A DNA stretch of 41,364 bases from an uncultured Bacteroidales bacterium (lineage in GTDB: Bacteria; Bacteroidota; Bacteroidia; Bacteroidales; UBA4417), in assembly GCA_903879715.1 (NCBI GenBank), contig CAIRMR010000163.1, positions 1 to 41,364 of the forward strand, read 5' to 3'. The notes beneath the pieces are model-generated. The model made no database searches and had not been told where the DNA came from. It saw only the letters and a list, made by a program, of their open reading frames with translations. Of the stretch, positions 35,141-41,364 are shown in pieces. Each line of letters begins with the position of its first letter. The first letter of the stretch is position 1. The translations under genes and the position numbers were made by a program.

Positions 35141-37297
35141 ATGAATAGTATCAATAAGGATAAAGTAGGATTTTTTGAAAGTTTATTTCAGAAACCCAGA
35201 AAAAGGACTATCCTTTTAATTGCAATTTTTGCGTTTGCATTTGTTGTTATATTTGCTATAAATGGTTATTATTCTGCATTTAAAATAATCTCTTATTTGC
35301 CCGAAAATATTTCAAATTCTCCTTCTAACAAATCAGGTTCAAGTCAGATTGAAATTAAAGGCTTTGGGTATATACTTGGGGTTGATCCGGATGGTAGCGT
35401 AATTATTAAGTCCATGAAAAGGGAAGTAATTATGTCTGATTTAAGATATTATGCTGAATATGAGGGTGAAAATGGGAATTGGGGCCTCAAAAATGTTTTC
35501 GTTCAACAAACAAATGACAGTACTATTACGATAAAGGGAGTAAGTCCAGATAGAGCGGTTGTTAATATAGCTTTGGTAACACACAAATTCCTGCCTAAAT
35601 TAGATGTAAGAGTAAATACACAATATATTGTAAGTACAGTTGTAAACCGTGAGGCTCTTGTTGCTGCATTTAATGCTCCGGTGGCAGAAGTGTACCTTAA
35701 AAATCGAAAAATTGACAAACAGGATTTTGAAGATGAATACTGGCTTAATAAAGAAGGCGTACGTTTTGGCACTGATGACAGATCTGCATTAATTTATCAT
35801 ACTCCGGATATATCATCTCTGCAATTAGAAACGACGAAAAAACTTCTTTTCGTAAACCTCGATTTTTATCTGGATCATCCTTTCGCCCATATGCCATATC
35901 TTGAAAAAGGCAATGGCAAGATAGAAGATGGCGGAGATTTGATTGACCAGTCAAAATCAAATTATAGTAAAGGTTCTGAACGCAATAATTCCTTTTCAGT
36001 CAACTTTGGGAATTTACCAACGTTCACTCCCAGGCTAATGTCAGTTCCATTTGGAAATCAAGCGGGATACATCGTTACCGAACATGCTGATGGCGGCAAC
36101 ATACAGACTCAGCGAGCTGTTTATTTCGGCTCAGAAGATATTTTAAAGGCTTCAGATGCAGTTGGCGGATTTGTAGGGCATAAGATACCAACGACTAAAA
36201 GTGTTTTCTACATGGATTCAGCAAGCCGTAGTGGGACAGCAATTTTTGGAAAACAGAATGATAGCTCGCTATTAAATTTTTTAGATCAGATTTATGCAAC
36301 CGGATTATACGATCTTTGTTTACATACACCTGAAAACCTGTCTTCAAACCGAAAAGTTCTGGAGGAATCCATTAGTTTTATGAAATACAGGTACAACGCT
36401 GAAACATGGATTGATCATGGATTTTTTGGGGGCTTGAAAAACCGGGAATGCTTAATCGCAGATGGATTGGACACAAATTCAATTTATTATGCCGCTGATT
36501 TATGGAAAAAATATAATACCCAATATTTCTGGAGTCCTGCTGTTGAGTTTATTGAGGAATCTACTCGTATTTCTCTGACTTCAAAGATTAAAAAATTTAA
36601 GTTTTATGATGCGTATGTGAGTTTCTGGAAACATTATCTTTGTCCCAGAGATCTGAAAGAAATGAGTCCCATTGAGGCATTGAACGAACTATCCAGGAGA
36701 TTTTCAGTACAGAATGAATTAAATTCTCTAAAGCCTCATACCGGGGATTCGCATCCGACACCACTATACTGGCAAAATCCAACCAGGACTAATAATTTTT
36801 ATTCCTGGGCTACTGATTACTCTCAAACATATAATGACTTATCTCCAAAAATAGTTAAAAGAGAACTGGTGCAACTTACTAATCTCGTGAATGATTGGGG
36901 CGTTTTTATCAGTCATGGCTATTATGTGCGAAAAGAGCCTTCAAATTTATTAACAAAAGATCAGAATGATAAATGGCTTATTAATCCATACTTTGATGAA
37001 ATACTTGGATTAATAGCTCAAAAGCGGGATAAAGGCGAACTGTATACTACCACTGTCAGAGAACTACTAGACTATTGGACTGAGCTCGAGAAAATTTCTT
37101 TTGATTATTTGCCAAACGGAGAAGTAAGTATTACTAACCATAATAATATGCCTATAAATGGGTTGTCGATTGCCGTGCGTGCTAAAAATGTAAAAATAAA
37201 TGGGAAAGCTTTAACGATAAAAAAAGTTGGGGATGATACGATTATTTGGTTTGACATTAAAGGTAATGAAACCGTTAACTTAAACGTCATTCAATAA
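35141..37297 (+). CDS. Large membrane-anchored protein, probable polysaccharide deacetylase-like fold
   Basis: This 718-residue protein has a cytoplasmic N-terminus, one membrane helix at about residues 24-46 (TILLIAIFAFAFVVIFAING), and a large periplasmic part. Residues about 60-300 look beta-rich. From about 300 on it shows TEHADGGNIQTQRAVYFG, GFVGHKIPTTKSVFYMD, ETWIDHGFFGG and WGVFISHGYYV, with His/Asp placements like those of TIM-barrel polysaccharide deacetylase-superfamily proteins, and ends in a small beta domain. I do not recognise a named family. The next gene is also deacetylase-like, so the pair may remodel the glycan at the membrane. Its activity is unknown, and it could be a glycoside hydrolase-like or non-catalytic protein. 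Confidence 0.65.
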   Translation: MNSINKDKVGFFESLFQKPRKRTILLIAIFAFAFVVIFAINGYYSAFKIISYLPENISNSPSNKSGSSQIEIKGFGYILGVDPDGSVIIKSMKREVIMSDLRYYAEYEGENGNWGLKNVFVQQTNDSTITIKGVSPDRAVVNIALVTHKFLPKLDVRVNTQYIVSTVVNREALVAAFNAPVAEVYLKNRKIDKQDFEDEYWLNKEGVRFGTDDRSALIYHTPDISSLQLETTKKLLFVNLDFYLDHPFAHMPYLEKGNGKIEDGGDLIDQSKSNYSKGSERNNSFSVNFGNLPTFTPRLMSVPFGNQAGYIVTEHADGGNIQTQRAVYFGSEDILKASDAVGGFVGHKIPTTKSVFYMDSASRSGTAIFGKQNDSSLLNFLDQIYATGLYDLCLHTPENLSSNRKVLEESISFMKYRYNAETWIDHGFFGGLKNRECLIADGLDTNSIYYAADLWKKYNTQYFWSPAVEFIEESTRISLTSKIKKFKFYDAYVSFWKHYLCPRDLKEMSPIEALNELSRRFSVQNELNSLKPHTGDSHPTPLYWQNPTRTNNFYSWATDYSQTYNDLSPKIVKRELVQLTNLVNDWGVFISHGYYVRKEPSNLLTKDQNDKWLINPYFDEILGLIAQKRDKGELYTTTVRELLDYWTELEKISFDYLPNGEVSITNHNNMPINGLSIAVRAKNVKINGKALTIKKVGDDTIIWFDIKGNETVNLNVIQ

Positions 37298-37306
37298 ATT
37301 ATATTT

Positions 37307-38434
37307 ATGCTTCAAAATTTAAAGAATATTATTTCCCAGAATATTCGCAATTTTCAAGGTTGGAATACAAAGCGTAAAATTGTAGTGATTGAAAGTGATG
37401 ATTGGGGGACAATCAGAATGCCTTCAACGGAAGTTTATCATACGCTATTGAAATCCGGAATTCGGGTTGATAAATGTGTATACAACAGGTATGACTCATT
37501 AGCAAGTGAAGAAGATCTTGCTGCTTTATTTGAGGTATTAATGCAATTCAAGGATATAAATGGGAAATATCCGGTAATTACCGCAAATACTATTGTTGCT
37601 AATCCTGATTTTAATAAGATTAAAGCCTCCGGATTTAAAGAATATCATTACGAACTTTTTACCGAAACGCTTAAACGATATCCACTTCATTCAAATTCAT
37701 TTTTACTCTGGAAGCAAGGTTTACAGGAAGGAATCTTTATTCCACAATTTCATGGTCGTGAACATGTTAATATTCACCGTTGGTTGAATGGTTTACAAGG
37801 TAATCTTCCGGAAACTCGCTTAGCTTTTGACTTAGAATTATTTGGTATCAGCACTCATATTACAACTGAAAACAGAAGAAGTTATCTGGCCGCTCTTGAT
37901 TTTGACTCTCTTCCCGAACTTGAAAGTCAGAAAATGATTCTTACCGATGGATTGACCCAATTTGAGAAAATATTCGGTTTTCGGTCTTCTTCCTTTATTG
38001 CAACCAATCATGTATGGAACAGTGCCATAGAAACTGAATTATTTCAGGCTGGTATTAGGTTTATACAAGGTTCATCTTCACAATATCAACCATTGGGAGA
38101 TAACAAACCCTATAAAATAATCCGCCATCAATTAGGTGAAAAAAATAATTCCAGACAGATTTACCTTACACGTAACTGCAGTTTTGAACCATCAATGCAT
38201 AAAAATAAACGTATTGTTCAGGATTGTATAGACGATATGGCATCAGCTTTCAGGTGGAATAAACCAGCAATTATAAGTGCTCACAGGCTAAATTTTATTG
38301 GTTCAATTGTACCTGAAAATCGTACAGAAAATCTAAAATTATTAGCCGAATTAATTAGAACTGCACAAGATAAATGGCCTCAAATTGAATTTATGTCTTC
38401 AGCGCAACTTGGAAATTTGATTGTGAAAGTTTAA
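37307..38434 (+). CDS. Polysaccharide deacetylase-superfamily protein
   Basis: This 375-residue protein starts with a membrane-proximal basic helix and then KRKIVVIESDDWGTIRMPST, where D-D near the strand end matches the metal-site aspartates of the NodB/GH-deacetylase fold. Later landmarks are FIPQFHGREHVNIHRWLNG, with an HxxxxxH-type histidine set, RSSSFIATNHVW and KPAIISAHRLNFIGS, in the order expected of the fold. There is no clear signal peptide, so it may be cytoplasmic. Similar proteins occur in Bacteroidota polysaccharide loci, but their reaction is unproven. It starts 9 bp after the previous gene, so the two are probably one operon. It is the last gene before the terminator. Confidence 0.78.
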   Translation: MLQNLKNIISQNIRNFQGWNTKRKIVVIESDDWGTIRMPSTEVYHTLLKSGIRVDKCVYNRYDSLASEEDLAALFEVLMQFKDINGKYPVITANTIVANPDFNKIKASGFKEYHYELFTETLKRYPLHSNSFLLWKQGLQEGIFIPQFHGREHVNIHRWLNGLQGNLPETRLAFDLELFGISTHITTENRRSYLAALDFDSLPELESQKMILTDGLTQFEKIFGFRSSSFIATNHVWNSAIETELFQAGIRFIQGSSSQYQPLGDNKPYKIIRHQLGEKNNSRQIYLTRNCSFEPSMHKNKRIVQDCIDDMASAFRWNKPAIISAHRLNFIGSIVPENRTENLKLLAELIRTAQDKWPQIEFMSSAQLGNLIVKV

Positions 38435-38483
38435 AGCTAATCGGAGAACTCTGAAGTTCGATAGTAATTGTATTTAATTTTAT

Positions 38484-38517
38484 ATACAAAAGCCGCCCAA
38501 TGAGGCGGCTTTTGTAT
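38484..38517. terminator. Strong symmetrical intrinsic terminator between convergent genes
   Basis: A perfect 14-bp inverted repeat (ATACAAAAGCCGCC, loop CAATGA, then its complement) forms a GC-rich hairpin flanked by T-rich sequence. It lies 50 bp after the last + strand gene and 12 bp beyond the stop of the - strand cadherin gene. Its A/T arms let it act in both directions. It marks the downstream edge of the polysaccharide cluster. Confidence 0.9.
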
Positions 38518-38529
38518 TTTTACATAAGT

Positions 38530-41364
38530 CTAATTCTTGACTATAAAATTCTTCGTGTAGATTTGACCGTTTAGATCCAAAGATGCAATGTAAGTACCTG
38601 GTCTCTCATTTCCCATATTGATCGCAACATTTTTCTCACCTGTTTTAACCGATGAATATATTTCAGATCCATTGATAGTGAATATCCTTATACCTACTGG
38701 CTGATCTATAACTTTTCCCAGGTCAATATTAACGATGTCAGCTGTTGGATTGGGATAAATTGAGATATCTTTCTCTGAGAAGGTTTCAGAAGTTGAAATC
38801 TGATCTGTTCCTGTTGTAACAATTTTAGTTGAGTCCCTTACAATGTCAATACTAATAACCGATAATGTGGATAAGGAATCAATCCCGTTATCCTGGGCTA
38901 ATACTGTTAGTGAAATAAGCGCGCTGCGTCCATAAAACAGTATAGAAGGATCAGCAACGCTAATTAGGCCAGAAGTATCAGAAAGAATGAATGAATGGCT
39001 TTCATCGCCTGCAACGATCATGTATTTAATTTTCTGACCTTTATCCGGATCTTTGGCTTTAACATAACCAACTTTTGTTCCTGGTGCAGAATTTTCAACA
39101 ACACTTAAAATTTGATTTTCCAGAACAGGTGGTTCATTAATGTCAAGTACATCAATAGTTATGTCGGAAAAAGTTGTTAGCTGGCCCATGCCATTATCCT
39201 GAATAGAAACTACCAAATCAAATTTATTATTTTCTTCGAAGTTGATAGGAGCAGAATTATTAACGTAGATTGAACCGCTGCTGGAATCAATTTTAAAGGC
39301 ATCATTAGGGTTTCCTGAAACAATGGAGTATGTTAAGGTTTGATTAAAATCAAAATCCTTTGCAATAACGGCTCCAACATATGTTTGAGTTGAATCATTT
39401 TCTGGTATTGAATATGCCTGGTCGGGGCAAACTGGTTGTTCATTTATATCTTCAACATTTATGGTAACAATTCCTTCACTAGAGAGCCCTACATTATTTT
39501 GAACCTTGACTGTAAGATTAAAAACAGGATGACCTTCAAAACAAACAACGGTTGGATTATTAATATTTAAACATCCGGTATTTGCATCTATTGTAAAGCT
39601 ATTACTGCTATTTCCAGCTATTATACTATAGGCCAAAGGATTATTGGAATTCGGATCGCTTGCTGTTATAGTTCCAACTTTAGTTCCGATTGGTTGATGC
39701 TCAAGTGTGTTCATAGTCTGACTAAGAATTTCTGGAGCAACATTCGAATTAAGGATGAAAACTGTAACAGTGGCCTGGTTGCTCATACTTACTGAACCAT
39801 TATCCTGAACTTTAACAACCAATTGAACTGAATCATTCGACAATAATGCCAATGCTATTGTATCTGCAATAAATAGCTCTCCTGTTGCTGAATCTATAGT
39901 AAAAACACCATCTGAATTTCCTGAAACTATAGAAAAGTTTAGTACCTGATCCAGGTTTGGATCAGAGGCTTTAACGATTCCAACTGAAGTTCCTGTGGTC
40001 GAATTCTTTATTAACGGGAATATCTGATCGCTGATAACCGGTGGTTTATTGCTGGCTGGTAGTACATTTATATTGATAGTTGCACTATTAAATAAATAAC
40101 CCGAACCATTATCAAAAACTGCTACACCTAGCAAAAAAGAAGCATTGACACTTAGGATTAAAGCGGCAGAATCTGCGATTATCAATTCTCCTGTCGACGA
40201 ATTAATCGAAAAAATGTGATCGATATTTCCATAGATAATAAAATATGAAAGCGTCTGTGCGGCATCAGGATCTGAAGCCAGAACAGTTGCTGCGGTTGTT
40301 CCATTGGCAGAGTTCTCGGCAACTGAAAAAGATTGATTGCTGATAACCGGAGCTTCATTCACATCAAGCAGAGTAGCTGTAACAGTAGCCTGGCTGCTGA
40401 GAGCAGCTGTTCCGTTATCCAGTACTTTTACAAGCAGGGCAAAAGAAGGAGTGCTTTCGAAGTTTAACGCTGCTGAACTTACGACTGAAAGTACACCGGT
40501 GGAAGCGTTTATCGCAAAAGCGCCGTTCGTGTTTCCGGAAAGGATAGAATATGAAAGCGTCTGTGCTGCATCGGGATCTGAAGCAACTACGTTTCCAATG
40601 TTTGTTCCATTTTCAGCGTTTTCAGTTATTGAAAATGACTGGTTTTCGATAACAGGTTCTTGATTAGATTCTTGAGAAAGAGTGACTGTAACAGTTGCAC
40701 TATCAGATAAATTGGCTGATCCATTATCCGTAACTTTAATAATTAGATTGAAGATCGGATTAACAATATAATTTAATGCTGTATGATTTATAACAGTTAT
40801 TTCTCCTGTTGATGTATTTATTGCGAATGCATTTTCTGTATTTCCTGAAGTAATAAGGTAGGAGAGAGACTGTCCCGCATCTGGTTCTGTCGCATTTACG
40901 AATCCAACAGAAGTTAAGTCCGAAGTAAATTCCAGGACGCTGAAAGTCTGATTATCTATTACCGGAGCTTCATTCACATCGAGCAAAGTAGCTGTAACAG
41001 TAGCCTGGCTGCTGAGAGCAGCTGTTCCGTTATCCAGTACTTTTACTACCAGGGCGAACGAAGGAGTGGTTTCAAAGTTTAACGCTGCTGAATTTACAAC
41101 AGAAAGTAAACCTGTAGAAGCGTTTATCGAAAAAGCGCCGTTCGTGTTTCCGGAAAGGATTGAGAATGTTTTGGTCTGTGCTGCATCGGGATCTGAAGCC
41201 AGCACAGTTGCTGCGGTAGTTCCATTGGCCGAGTTCTCGGCTACTGAAAAAGATTGATTGCTGATAACCGGAGCCTCGTTAACATCGAGCAAAGTAGCTG
41301 TAACAGTAGCCTGGCTGCTGAGAGCAACTGTTCCGTTATCCAGTACTTTTACAACCAGGGCGAA
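38530..41364 (-). CDS. Cadherin-like repeat protein with T9SS sorting domain (5' part outside window)
   Basis: The visible 944 residues hold one partial and eight full cadherin-like repeats of about 102 residues, each opening with (L)DVNEAPVI or a variant and containing ASDPD, GxFxIxxxTG and VKVxDNG landmarks, with acidic residues that should bind calcium. A C-terminal domain follows with ISIYPNPTADIVNIDLG and GTYIASLDLNGQIYTKNFIV, the Por/T9SS type A sorting tail. The protein should cross the outer membrane by type IX secretion and attach to the cell surface, with an adhesive or structural role. The frame stays open to the window edge, so the start is not visible. It converges on the polysaccharide operon and is a separate transcription unit. 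Confidence 0.93.
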   Translation of the reverse strand, partial: FALVVKVLDNGTVALSSQATVTATLLDVNEAPVISNQSFSVAENSANGTTAATVLASDPDAAQTKTFSILSGNTNGAFSINASTGLLSVVNSAALNFETTPSFALVVKVLDNGTAALSSQATVTATLLDVNEAPVIDNQTFSVLEFTSDLTSVGFVNATEPDAGQSLSYLITSGNTENAFAINTSTGEITVINHTALNYIVNPIFNLIIKVTDNGSANLSDSATVTVTLSQESNQEPVIENQSFSITENAENGTNIGNVVASDPDAAQTLSYSILSGNTNGAFAINASTGVLSVVSSAALNFESTPSFALLVKVLDNGTAALSSQATVTATLLDVNEAPVISNQSFSVAENSANGTTAATVLASDPDAAQTLSYFIIYGNIDHIFSINSSTGELIIADSAALILSVNASFLLGVAVFDNGSGYLFNSATININVLPASNKPPVISDQIFPLIKNSTTGTSVGIVKASDPNLDQVLNFSIVSGNSDGVFTIDSATGELFIADTIALALLSNDSVQLVVKVQDNGSVSMSNQATVTVFILNSNVAPEILSQTMNTLEHQPIGTKVGTITASDPNSNNPLAYSIIAGNSSNSFTIDANTGCLNINNPTVVCFEGHPVFNLTVKVQNNVGLSSEGIVTINVEDINEQPVCPDQAYSIPENDSTQTYVGAVIAKDFDFNQTLTYSIVSGNPNDAFKIDSSSGSIYVNNSAPINFEENNKFDLVVSIQDNGMGQLTTFSDITIDVLDINEPPVLENQILSVVENSAPGTKVGYVKAKDPDKGQKIKYMIVAGDESHSFILSDTSGLISVADPSILFYGRSALISLTVLAQDNGIDSLSTLSVISIDIVRDSTKIVTTGTDQISTSETFSEKDISIYPNPTADIVNIDLGKVIDQPVGIRIFTINGSEIYSSVKTGEKNVAINMGNERPGTYIASLDLNGQIYTKNFIVKN
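38533..38766 (-). other. T9SS type A C-terminal sorting domain
   Basis: The last 78 residues, from ISIYPNPTADIVNI to the KNFIVKN end, match the Por secretion tail: a beta-sandwich with the YPNP start and a final strand with GxYxxxL and a lysine-rich end. In Bacteroidota it directs export through the type IX system and is removed when the protein is attached to the surface. Confidence 0.92.
38839..41364 (-). repeat. Array of about 102-residue (306-bp) cadherin-like repeats
   Basis: Eight full units and one partial unit lie in tandem. The units near the window edge are nearly identical at DNA level: the string GTAGCTGTAACAG occurs at 41294, 40988 and 40373, spacings of 306 and 615 bp, which are one and two units. 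Units nearer the C-terminus have diverged. This is typical of recent unit duplication or gene conversion in a surface protein. Confidence 0.9.

Noticed and set aside
40337-40663. A 108-codon open frame on the + strand within the cadherin repeats, and a similar one at 41066-41257
   Set aside because: They are antisense shadows of the repeat units; the two resemble each other only because the repeats do, and neither has domain features.
38839-41364. Regularly spaced, nearly identical DNA repeats that could suggest a CRISPR array or minisatellite
   Set aside because: The unit is about 306 bp, stays in one reading frame and encodes cadherin-like domains.
1-41364. Insertion sequences, integrases, tRNA genes or attachment sites that would show recent transfer
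   Set aside because: I searched both strands by eye for transposase-like proteins, terminal inverted repeats and tRNA-like structures and found none.

Overview
This window is a surface-polysaccharide (O-antigen or capsule type) biosynthesis locus from a low-GC member of the Bacteroidota. Three things point to that phylum: a C-terminal type IX secretion (Por) sorting domain on the cadherin-repeat protein at the right edge, TAnnTTTG-type -7 promoter boxes, and weak or absent Shine-Dalgarno sequences. I see no housekeeping operon, tRNA, rRNA, insertion sequence, integrase or CRISPR array.

Region 1 (about 1-20.4 kb, all + strand) builds and polymerises the glycan. It holds the tail of an upstream membrane protein, a glycosyltransferase, a Wzy-like polymerase, a GT2-like transferase and two tandem GT4 paralogs. 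Next comes the complete three-gene fnlA-fnlB-fnlC set for UDP-N-acetyl-L-fucosamine, then another GT4, a CapA-family metallophosphatase-like protein, another GT, an ATP-grasp ligase, two GT4s, an RmlD-like reductase and a last GT4. The initiating sugar-phosphate transferase and export genes are not in the window.

Region 2 (about 20.7-34.9 kb, + strand) is the unusual part. It is a carrier-protein-based acyl modification cassette: two acyl carrier proteins, an AMP-forming acyl ligase, three MBOAT acyltransferases, two membrane-anchored SGNH proteins and a third SGNH-like lipoprotein. It also holds a NadE-like amide synthetase, a PrmC/HemK-like NPPY methyltransferase, an AsnB-type amidotransferase and an NTF2-like protein. 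The ligase + carrier + MBOAT + SGNH set has the same parts as the Gram-positive Dlt system (DltA/C/B/D). Here it sits with enzymes that would amidate and N-methylate an acid. My inference is that a tailored acid is made on a carrier protein, passed through MBOATs and put on the glycan by SGNH proteins. The chemistry is not provable from sequence.

Region 3 (about 34.9-38.4 kb) has a remnant of a hexapeptide acyltransferase and two large proteins with features of the polysaccharide deacetylase/TIM-barrel superfamily, one membrane-anchored. A strong symmetrical hairpin terminator at 38484-38517 ends the cluster.

Region 4 (38.5 kb to the end, - strand) is the 3' part of a gene for a secreted protein of about 102-residue cadherin-like repeats, several nearly identical at DNA level, with a T9SS sorting domain. 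Its start lies outside the window.
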